NCBI GenBank assembly: GCA_020438525.1
Contig: JAGQUL010000222.1
Span: forward strand, 4,274-17,380
Source of the DNA: Thermoleophilia bacterium
Lineage (GTDB): Bacteria; Actinomycetota; Thermoleophilia; Gaiellales; SKUG01
Reading direction: 5' to 3'
DNA: 13,107 bases
Positions within the stretch are counted from its first letter, which is position 1. Every line of letters starts with the position of its first letter. The notes beneath the pieces are model-generated. The model worked only from the letters and a program-made list of their open reading frames with translations, was not told where the DNA came from and ran no database searches. The position numbers were made by a program, and so were the translations under genes. Shown here piece by piece: positions 6,865-12,743 of this stretch.

Positions 6865-7208
6865 CCGACACCGACTCGAACGTGATGGACCGCGACGCGC
6901 TCAAGGCCGAGGTCGTCGGCAAGATCGGCGAGCACCCGGTGCTGCTCTTCATGAAGGGCACGCCCGACCAGCCCTACTGCGGCTTCAGCGCGCGCACCGT
7001 CGAGGCGCTCGACTCGATCGGCGCATCGTTCGCCGCGGTGAACGTGCTCGTCGACCCGCGCATCCGCGAGGTGCTGAGCGAGCACTCGGAGTGGCCGACC
7101 ATCCCGCAGCTGTTCGTCGACGGCACCCTGGTCGGCGGCTGCGACATCGTCGAGGAGATGGCCTCCACCGGCGAGCTCGCCGAGCTGATCAAGACCGCCG
7201 GTCGCTGA
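6861..7208 (+). CDS. grxD: Monothiol glutaredoxin, CGFS type (Grx4/GrxD-like)
   Basis: A 115-residue single-domain monothiol glutaredoxin. The active-site stretch FMKGTPDQPYCGFS (30-43) carries the cluster-ligating C40 and the lysine K32. WPTIPQLFVDG (78-88) contains the cis-proline P82, and GGCDIVEEM (92-100) completes the thiol-binding surface. In this family two monomers, or one monomer and a BolA partner, hold a [2Fe-2S] cluster, usually with glutathione as an external ligand, for cluster delivery and iron sensing. Placement directly after bolA with a 4-nt ATGA overlap is the classical context. The start at 6861 gives a short N-terminal extension (MTDTDSNVMD) before the first helix; Met9 is possible but the overlap favours Met1. 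An actinobacterium that used mycothiol rather than glutathione would need another thiol ligand. It ends 21 nt before the convergent repeat-protein gene. Confidence 0.95.
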   Translation: MTDTDSNVMDRDALKAEVVGKIGEHPVLLFMKGTPDQPYCGFSARTVEALDSIGASFAAVNVLVDPRIREVLSEHSEWPTIPQLFVDGTLVGGCDIVEEMASTGELAELIKTAGR

Positions 7209-7231
7209 CGCGCGAACCGGCCGGGTCGATC
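7187..7231. terminator. Imperfect hairpin between convergent genes, possible bidirectional terminator
   Basis: GATC-AA-GACC-GCCGGT-CG (7187-7204) can pair with CG-A-ACCGGC-CG-GGTC-GATC (7213-7231). The stem of 4+4+6+2 bp is interrupted by small bulges, and the loop is 8 nt. It overlaps the glutaredoxin stop and reaches the stop of the opposing gene. There is no T-run on either side, so this is a candidate only. Confidence 0.4.
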
Positions 7232-9992
7232 AGACCTCCATGCAGATCGCGAAGCTCTTGATCGCGTAGGGGCCGCCGGCCGACGCGCCGACGCCGGAGC
7301 GCCACTCGCGCGTGGTGCCGTTGACGTACGGGAACCCGTACGACTGGAACACGTTCTTCGTGTACGCCACCGACGGCGTATCCGTGTCCGGGCGCACGCC
7401 ACCGCCGATCGGGATGTCGTCGCCGTTCAGGTCGGCATCGTTGCACGCGACCGAGATCTGGTACGCCCCGCCGCCGCTGACCGCAGTCGTGCCGCCCGTG
7501 ACGGTATAGAGATTGATCGATCCGGTGGCGTTCACCTTCGCCGCGAGCGCCGCGTCGAGGTCCGATTCGGCGATCGTCGCGGCAGCGATCTGGGTCGAGG
7601 AGTTGATCGCGTTCGCCGCGATCTCCGAGCTGGTGACCGAGCCTGCCGCCAGGTCCGTGGCGGTGAGCGAATTGTCGATCACCTCGGCCGATCCGACCGC
7701 GTTGTCGGCCATCTTCGCGTTCGTGATCGCGTTGGCGGCGATGTCGGTGTCGGCGATCGTGAAGTCGGCGATCTTGATGCTCGTCACCGAGTCGTCCTGC
7801 AGCGCGCTCGTGCCGACGGCGAGGTTGGCGAGCTTAGCGGCGGTCACTGCGCCGTTGGCAAGGTCGTTCGCGGTGATCGACAGGTCCTGGATCGTGCCGG
7901 CCGCGCCGCCCACGACGGAGCTTGCGGCCAGCTTCGCGGCGGTGATCGAGCCGTTCTGGACCTTGGCGGTAGCGACCGAGTTGTTGACGAGCTCCGCGGT
8001 ATCGACCGAGTTCGCAGCGAGCTTGGCTGCCGTGATCGAGTCGTCGACGAGCTTTGCCACGCCGACCGTGCCGTCGGTCAGCTTCGCGCCGTCGATCGAT
8101 CCGTCGGCGAACGACGCGCCCGTGATCGCGCCAGCCGCGATCTTCGCGCCCGTCACCGATCCGTCGGCGATCTTCACCGTGGTCACCGCGTCGTCGGCGA
8201 GCTTGGACGTCGCGACCGAGCCGTCGAAGATCTTCACGCCGGTCACGGCGTCGTCGGCGAGCTTGGTGGTCCCGACCGAGCCGTCGGCGAGCTTCGCGTT
8301 CGTCACGGCGCCGTCGATGAGCTTCAGCGTCGTGACCGCATCGTCCTGGATCGCCGCGCTCGCCACCGACAGGTTCGCCAGCTTCGACGCGGTAACCGAC
8401 CCGTTCGCGAGCTGCGTCGCCCCGACCGCGAGGTTCGCGATCTTGCCGGACGTCACGGCCGCGTTCTGGATGTTCCCGGTCGCGACCGCGTTGGCGGCCA
8501 GCTTCGTGGAGTCGACGGCCGCGTTCGCGAGGTCCGCGGTGGCGATCGCGCCGTCGACGACCTTCGCGCTGGTGACCGAGTCGTCGGCGAGCTTGAGGGT
8601 GGTGACGGAGTCGTCGGCGAGCTTCGCGGTGCCGACCGCGCCGTCGAGGATCTTGACCGAGTCGACCGCGTCGTTCGCGAGCTTCGCGTTCGTGATCGAT
8701 CCGTCGGCGATCTTCAGCGTCGTGACCGCGTCGTTGGCAAGGGCGGTCGCGTCCACGGCACCAGCAGACAGGTCCGCCGCAAGGATCGTGCCGTCGGCGA
8801 TCGCCGTCGAGTCGACCGCGCCGCTTGCGATCTTGCCCGACACCACCGAGCCGGCCGCGATCTTCGCGCTCGTCACCGCGTCGTTGGCGAGCTTCGGCGA
8901 CGTCACTGAACCGTCCTGGAGCTTGGCCGTCGACACCGAGTCGTCGTTGGGGGTGCCGCCGCCGCCGAGCGTGATGCCGGGATCGAGGTCCGACGCCTGG
9001 ATCGATCCGGCGGCGATGTCGGCGCCGGTGATCGAGCCGTCGGCGATCTTGTTGGAGTCGATCGCACCGAACGCGATCTTGTTCGTCGTGACCGCGTTGT
9101 CCTGGATGTTCGCGGCGGTCACGGCATCGACACCGAGCTTCGAGGTCGAGATCGCGCCGTTGGCGATGTCGGTCGAGTTGATCGTGCCGTCCTGGATCTC
9201 CAGCGCAGTGATCGTTCCCGGCGCAAGATCGGCGCCGGTTACCGTGCCGTCGCCGATCCGCGCGCCGTCGACCGCGTCGAGCGCGATGTCGGTGCGCTGC
9301 ACGTTGCCGTCGGCGATCTTCGCGCTCGTCACCGAGTTGTCGGCGATCTTGGAGGTCGTCACCGCGTCGCTGGCGAGGTCCGCACTGCCGATCGTCCCGT
9401 CGGTCACGAACGCGCCGTTCACCGCATCGACCGCGAGGTCCGCTGCGGTGATCGAGCCGTCGGCGATGTGCACGCCGGAGATCGTGTCCGCAGCGATCTT
9501 GGAGCCGGTCACCGCGCCGTTCGCCAGGAACGGCGTGGTCACGCTGCCCTCGACGAGCTGGCTGCCCTCCGGAAGCGCGGAGCGCAGCACGTCGAGGGTG
9601 CTCGACGACAGGTCGGCCGCCGTGATCGTGCCGTCCTGGATGTGCGAGCCGGTGATCGAGTTGTCGGCGAGCTGCTCGCGGCCGATCGCGTCATTGGCGA
9701 TGTCGATGCGAGTGATCGAGCCGTTGCGGATGTCGCGTCCCAGGACCTGTCCGTCGCGGATGTCGACGCTCATCACTTGGTTGTTCGCGATCTGCCTCGT
9801 GCCGACCGAGTTCGACGCGAGGTTGCGGATCGTGATCGATCGCGGCTTGATGTTGCGGCCGGTGAGCAGGCGCGCAGCGGTTGCGGACGGAACGCCAACG
9901 ACGAGCACGAAGAGCATGGCCAGCGCCATCACGCGGTGACCACGTCGCATGTCGCGCAGTGCGGCGCGACCCGTGTCGATTGCTCGTCGCAT
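7230..9992 (-). CDS. Secreted decapeptide-repeat protein (920 aa), function unknown
   Basis: Not a characterised family I can name. Residues 1-40 form a signal peptide or anchor: a basic region (MRRGHR, 15-20), a hydrophobic core (about 22-35) and an AXA-like site after SATA. From about 42 to 810 it is a near-unbroken run of decapeptides, consensus [S/A][V/I]Tx[A/T]K[I/L]A[D/N][G/D], for example SVTSAKIADG (220-229) and AVTTVKIADG. Hydrophobic residues recur every five positions (2 and 7), so a beta-helical or pentapeptide-type (Rfr) solenoid is plausible; similar repeats occur in phage tail-fibre and surface proteins. The last 100 residues (about 821-920) form a distinct domain with PIGGGV and the only two cysteines, C850 and C917, a likely disulfide. 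Start ATG 9992 has AGGAG 3 nt upstream; GTG 10019 or Met15/Met22 are alternatives. Cell-surface, adhesive or spacer roles are inference. Confidence 0.88.
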   Translation of the reverse strand: MRRAIDTGRAALRDMRRGHRVMALAMLFVLVVGVPSATAARLLTGRNIKPRSITIRNLASNSVGTRQIANNQVMSVDIRDGQVLGRDIRNGSITRIDIANDAIGREQLADNSITGSHIQDGTITAADLSSSTLDVLRSALPEGSQLVEGSVTTPFLANGAVTGSKIAADTISGVHIADGSITAADLAVDAVNGAFVTDGTIGSADLASDAVTTSKIADNSVTSAKIADGNVQRTDIALDAVDGARIGDGTVTGADLAPGTITALEIQDGTINSTDIANGAISTSKLGVDAVTAANIQDNAVTTNKIAFGAIDSNKIADGSITGADIAAGSIQASDLDPGITLGGGGTPNDDSVSTAKLQDGSVTSPKLANDAVTSAKIAAGSVVSGKIASGAVDSTAIADGTILAADLSAGAVDATALANDAVTTLKIADGSITNAKLANDAVDSVKILDGAVGTAKLADDSVTTLKLADDSVTSAKVVDGAIATADLANAAVDSTKLAANAVATGNIQNAAVTSGKIANLAVGATQLANGSVTASKLANLSVASAAIQDDAVTTLKLIDGAVTNAKLADGSVGTTKLADDAVTGVKIFDGSVATSKLADDAVTTVKIADGSVTGAKIAAGAITGASFADGSIDGAKLTDGTVGVAKLVDDSITAAKLAANSVDTAELVNNSVATAKVQNGSITAAKLAASSVVGGAAGTIQDLSITANDLANGAVTAAKLANLAVGTSALQDDSVTSIKIADFTIADTDIAANAITNAKMADNAVGSAEVIDNSLTATDLAAGSVTSSEIAANAINSSTQIAAATIAESDLDAALAAKVNATGSINLYTVTGGTTAVSGGGAYQISVACNDADLNGDDIPIGGGVRPDTDTPSVAYTKNVFQSYGFPYVNGTTREWRSGVGASAGGPYAIKSFAICMEV
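7611..9839 (-). repeat. Decapeptide (30-bp) repeat region in four phased blocks
   Basis: Read from the gene's 5' side: block A has 8 repeats at 9839-9600 (residues 52-131), block B 19 repeats at 9545-8976 (150-339), block C 34 repeats at 8939-7920 (352-691) and block D 9 repeats at 7880-7611 (705-794). One further divergent copy precedes A and one degenerate copy follows D. Within blocks the 10-residue phase is unbroken. Breaks are short: 18 residues (ALPEGSQ-containing), 12 residues (GGGGTPND) and 13 residues (VVGGAAGT). The DNA shows clear 30-bp periodicity with near-identical neighbouring units, for example around 8570-8640, so the array is prone to unequal recombination and assembly error. 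Confidence 0.9.
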
Positions 9993-10346
9993 CTTCTCCT
10001 GTCGTGCCGGCGCCCCCACGGAGCCGACCTCTCACACGCCGCGACCGAAGGTGCGGGCATGCACGGCTCGTATCGGTCATGAAGAGCCTGCTCCTTGAGC
10101 CCGTTTTCGCCGATGGGCCATATGGCCCACAGCTTTCGGCAGCAATGCTCGTTCGAACTCCAGCCACGAACGGCCCGATCCGGGGCCACGCGACGGGCCA
10201 CGCCCGTGTCCGCGTCGGGCCGAACCGGTTCAGCGTACGTTCCGCTTGCATCGCCCGGCGGGCATCATCGGCTCCGTACACCAGGTGTCGGCTCGCAGGA
10301 CGCGGGCCGTACGAACATGCTCCCCCGTCTTCGGAAAGGAAGCCAC
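9993..10346. other. 354-bp divergent intergenic region
   Basis: It separates the repeat-protein start (minus) from the 118-residue protein start (plus) and should hold both promoters. I see a perfect 16-bp palindrome (10114-10129), two GGGCCACGC copies 12 bp apart (10183-10191 and 10195-10203), and an 8-bp inverted repeat CGGCCCGA/TCGGGCCG (10171-10178 and 10215-10222). ACGGCTC (from about 10062) can also pair with GAGCCCGT (to about 10103), followed by TTT. No convincing -35/-10 pair, tRNA or coding frame with a ribosome site is evident. Confidence 0.6.
10114..10129. promoter_or_regulatory. Perfect 16-bp palindrome, candidate operator
   Basis: TGGGCCATATGGCCCA reads identically on both strands. 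It lies 121 bp upstream of the repeat-protein start and 217 bp upstream of the 118-residue protein start, so it could serve either gene. Its AT core in a roughly 70% GC context and its perfect symmetry suit a site for a dimeric helix-turn-helix regulator. The half-site GGGCCA recurs at 10183-10188 and 10195-10200. No regulator gene is in view. Confidence 0.45.
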
Positions 10347-10703
10347 ATGCCCTTCTACGCCCGCGTCAACGACGCGATCGGTCGCGTGAACTCCGCGCTG
10401 AACCAGCTCTACAGCTACAACAACTACTCGCACCCGCGCAGCGAGCCGAACAACCGGATCCGCAACAACGCTCGCCTGACGATCGACCCGGCGTACTACG
10501 AGCTGCAGCGAGGCGTGCAGGAGGGTCGCTGGGAGCGCGTGTCCGGCTCGAACGCCCGCCAGGCGCTGCGCGCCGCGGAGCTGATCCGCCGCGCCACGTA
10601 CGACCTGTCCGACCAGCCCAACACCGGTCGACCGGCGAACATCCCGATGGCCCAGCGCAACCTGCGCGACGCCGTCGACCTGCTCTACCGCGCCCGCTGG
10701 TAG
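10347..10703 (+). CDS. Hypothetical protein (118 aa), unrecognised
   Basis: I do not recognise a family. The start is well supported: AAAGGA lies 6 nt before ATG 10347. The protein is basic, with no signal peptide, membrane segment or cysteine. Its first half is Asn/Tyr-rich (NQLYSYNNYSHPRSEPNNRIRNN, 19-41); the second half is predicted mostly helical, with a probable amphipathic helix NARQALRAAELIRRATYDL (69-87) and another at AQRNLRDAVDLLYRARW (102-118). A Pro/Gly-rich link (DQPNTGRPANIP, 89-100) joins them. This layout could be a small helical-bundle or partner-binding protein, and the arginine content allows nucleic-acid binding, but neither is shown. It is a single-gene unit: 354 bp of regulatory DNA lies upstream, a strong hairpin downstream. 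Codon use is as GC-rich as its neighbours, so there is no sign of recent transfer. Confidence 0.8.
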   Translation: MPFYARVNDAIGRVNSALNQLYSYNNYSHPRSEPNNRIRNNARLTIDPAYYELQRGVQEGRWERVSGSNARQALRAAELIRRATYDLSDQPNTGRPANIPMAQRNLRDAVDLLYRARW

Positions 10704-10724
10704 CAGCAGCACCACTCGCAGTAC

Positions 10725-10762
10725 ACGAGGGCCGGCACTCCCCGCGGAGCGCCGGCCCTCGT
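10725..10762 (+). terminator. Strong GC-rich hairpin terminator
   Basis: ACGAGGGCCGGC (10725-10736) pairs perfectly with GCCGGCCCTCGT (10751-10762). Inside it, CTCC (10738-10741) pairs with GGAG (10746-10749) around a CCGC tetraloop, giving a 12+4 bp stem. Only a weak T-rich trail (CGTCTTCC) follows, as is usual for high-GC actinobacteria. It lies 21 nt after the stop of the 118-residue gene and insulates it from the dehydrogenase gene. Confidence 0.85.
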
Positions 10763-10867
10763 CGTCTTCCGCTGCCGTGCTGCAACCGCTGCGCGCCGGC
10801 TCTCGACACTCCGGCAGGACGACCAGGCCGGGTTCGGGACGATTCGGTGCGATCGGGGACGGAACAG

Positions 10868-12715
10868 ATGACGACGAACGTCGACGCGGGCGTGCAGCGA
10901 CTGCGCACCTTCATGCAGGCCAACGCAGGCACCGCATCGGTCGCGAAGGCCGACGACATGCAGGGCATGCAGCACGACCACGCCGCCGCGACCGATCCGG
11001 GTGCGAGCGCCGCGAAGGATCCCTCGAAGGCACTGCTGTGGGCCGGGCTCGGGCTCGCGGGTGCCGGCGCGGCAAGCGTGCTCGGATCACTGCCGATGCA
11101 TGCGTTCGGCTCGCGCGCCGCAGCCACTCCGATGCTGTTCGCGGGGCTCGGCGCCGCAGCGCTCGGCATCGGCGCCACGATGCTCTGGCGCCACCAGCAG
11201 GACGCCGCCGCCGCGGCCCGTGATCCCGGCCGCCTGCCGGGCGGCGGCTCCGCCGTGTCCGACTCGAAGATCCCCACCACCGTCACCGGCGTGACCGGCC
11301 CGGAGGGCGGCGACTCGCCGAAGCCCCGCGCCGAGCTGCGAACCATCGCCAGCGACCTCGGCCAGCTCACGCAGGTCACGACCGCGCCCGGCGACGACGG
11401 CCTCTGGCTCGTCGAGAAGACCGGCAAGCTGCTGCATCGCGACCCGGCCGGGAAGGTCGACACCAAGCTCGACATCTCATCGCTCGTCGACGGCGGTGGC
11501 GAGCGGGGCCTGCTCAGCGTCGCGTTCCACCCGCGCTTCGCGCAGAACGGCCGGCTGTTCGTCGACTACACCGACAAGCAGGGCAACACCCACATCGCCG
11601 AGGCGCATGCGGGTCGCGGTGGGACGGTCGACCCCGACAGCCTCGTCGACCTGATGACGATCGACCAGCCCTATGCCAACCACAACGGCGGGCAGCTGCA
11701 GTTCGGCCCCGACGGGATGCTCTACATCGGCATGGGCGACGGCGGCTCCGGCGGCGACCCGCAGGGCCGCGCGCAGGACCTGGGCCAGCACCTCGGCAAG
11801 ATCCTGCGCATCGACGTCGACAACCCCGCCCCCGGCAAGCACTACGGGATCCCCGCCGACAACCCGTTCGTCGACACGCCCGGCGCGCAGCCGGAGATCT
11901 ACTCGACCGGCGTGCGCAACCCGTGGCGCTTCAGCTTCGACCGCCAGACCGGCGACCTGTGGATCGGCGATGTGGGCCAGAGCAACCTCGAGGAGGTCGA
12001 CTACGTGCCGCGCGGCCAGGCCAACGGCGCGAACTTCGGCTGGAACGTCCGCGAGGGCGCCGGCCAGTTCCGCGGCGCCGACCAGGGCGCGCTCGCGCCC
12101 GGCACGCTGATCGATCCGACGCTGCAGTACACGCATGACGAGGGCTCGTCGATCACCGGCGGCTACGTGTACCGCGGATCGGACGTGCCGTCGCTCAAGG
12201 GCTGGTACGTCTACTCGGACATCGCCAAGGACACGCTCCGCGCGGTCAAGGTCGAGGACGGCGCGGTCGTGGGCCGAACCGAGCTCGACGGCGGCCGCCC
12301 CTACACGGTCTCGTTCGGCGAGGGTCCCGACGGCGAGCTCTACGCCGTGACGCTCGGCGGCGAGCTCGCGAAGGTCGACCGGCCCGGCGCCGCGCAGACC
12401 CCCGACGAGATCCCCAACGGCGGGCTCGGCGCAGTCACCGAGATGGGCGTCCAGAACGGCACGATGCGCTTCGACAAGGGCGAGTACCACGTCAAGGCGG
12501 GCACGAACACGTTCCGGCTGCACAACACCGACACGAGCGGCATGCCGCACAACGTGGGCGTGCAGGGCAACGGGATCCGCATGCAGATGAGCGACATGGC
12601 GTTCACCGGCGACACGGTCGAGCTGACCGTCGACCTCGATCCGGGCACCTACACGCTCTTCTGCGCGCCGCACATGGGAATGGGAATGGTCGCCAAGCTC
12701 GTCGTGGAGGAGTAG
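10868..12715 (+). CDS. Membrane-anchored PQQ-type sugar dehydrogenase fused to a cupredoxin
   Basis: A 615-residue fusion. Residues 31-38 are a Met/His cluster (MQGMQHDH). Two hydrophobic segments (about 56-77 and 87-107) are likely membrane helices. Residues about 155-505 are a six-bladed GSDH propeller like soluble PQQ glucose dehydrogenase and YliI/Asd: ERGLLSVAFHPRF (212-224), NHNGGQLQFGPDGMLYIGMGDGG (271-293, H272 matching the catalytic His144 of Acinetobacter sGDH), GQHLGKILRIDVD (306-318) and GVRNPWRFSFD (348-358, R350/N351 as PQQ contacts). Residues about 520-615 are a cupredoxin with ligands H561, C599, H602 and M607; the C-x2-H-x4-M spacing equals that of plastocyanin. Function: oxidation of an aldose or similar sugar, with electrons passing to copper in the same chain. 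The substrate is unknown. ATG 10868 has GGGGAC/GGA upstream; the frame is open further upstream, but through the terminator and the small gene. Confidence 0.92.
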   Translation: MTTNVDAGVQRLRTFMQANAGTASVAKADDMQGMQHDHAAATDPGASAAKDPSKALLWAGLGLAGAGAASVLGSLPMHAFGSRAAATPMLFAGLGAAALGIGATMLWRHQQDAAAAARDPGRLPGGGSAVSDSKIPTTVTGVTGPEGGDSPKPRAELRTIASDLGQLTQVTTAPGDDGLWLVEKTGKLLHRDPAGKVDTKLDISSLVDGGGERGLLSVAFHPRFAQNGRLFVDYTDKQGNTHIAEAHAGRGGTVDPDSLVDLMTIDQPYANHNGGQLQFGPDGMLYIGMGDGGSGGDPQGRAQDLGQHLGKILRIDVDNPAPGKHYGIPADNPFVDTPGAQPEIYSTGVRNPWRFSFDRQTGDLWIGDVGQSNLEEVDYVPRGQANGANFGWNVREGAGQFRGADQGALAPGTLIDPTLQYTHDEGSSITGGYVYRGSDVPSLKGWYVYSDIAKDTLRAVKVEDGAVVGRTELDGGRPYTVSFGEGPDGELYAVTLGGELAKVDRPGAAQTPDEIPNGGLGAVTEMGVQNGTMRFDKGEYHVKAGTNTFRLHNTDTSGMPHNVGVQGNGIRMQMSDMAFTGDTVELTVDLDPGTYTLFCAPHMGMGMVAKLVVEE

Positions 12716-12731
12716 CCGTTCGCCGCGTGCG

Positions 12732-12737
12732 TAGGAT
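12732..12737 (+). promoter_or_regulatory. Candidate -10 element for a leaderless DUF1835 transcript
   Basis: TAGGAT fits TANNNT and ends 6 nt before ATG 12744, so transcription would start at or next to the A of the start codon. There is no Shine-Dalgarno in the 28-bp gap after the dehydrogenase stop, which agrees with leaderless translation. No -35 hexamer is obvious. Confidence 0.45.
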
Positions 12738-12743
12738 GCGCGC

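Noticed and set aside
7611..9839. 30-bp periodic repeats that look superficially like a CRISPR array.
   Set aside because: Units are contiguous, degenerate and in frame with no unique spacers; they encode protein repeats.
7513..9939. An 808-codon open frame on the plus strand, antisense to the repeat protein.
   Set aside because: It exists because the 30-bp repeat reuses a few codons whose complements never give stops. It has no ribosome site or recognisable domain, and its amino-acid pattern only mirrors the repeat.
10062..10104. ACGGCTC...GAGCCCGT followed by TTT as a terminator or riboswitch.
   Set aside because: The stem needs a bulge and a 27-nt loop, no plus-strand gene precedes it, and no known riboswitch core was recognised; it is mentioned only in the intergenic entry.
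10147..10165. GTTCGAAC resembling a tRNA T-loop.
   Set aside because: No 5-bp T-stem, anticodon arm or acceptor stem can be built around it. It also has the wrong polarity for the CGAAC-N4-GTTCG actinobacterial SOS box.
9881..10867. Long in-frame extension upstream of the dehydrogenase fusion.
   Set aside because: It would read through the 118-residue gene and its strong terminator and lies antisense to the repeat-protein start; ATG 10868 gives a sensible N-terminus.
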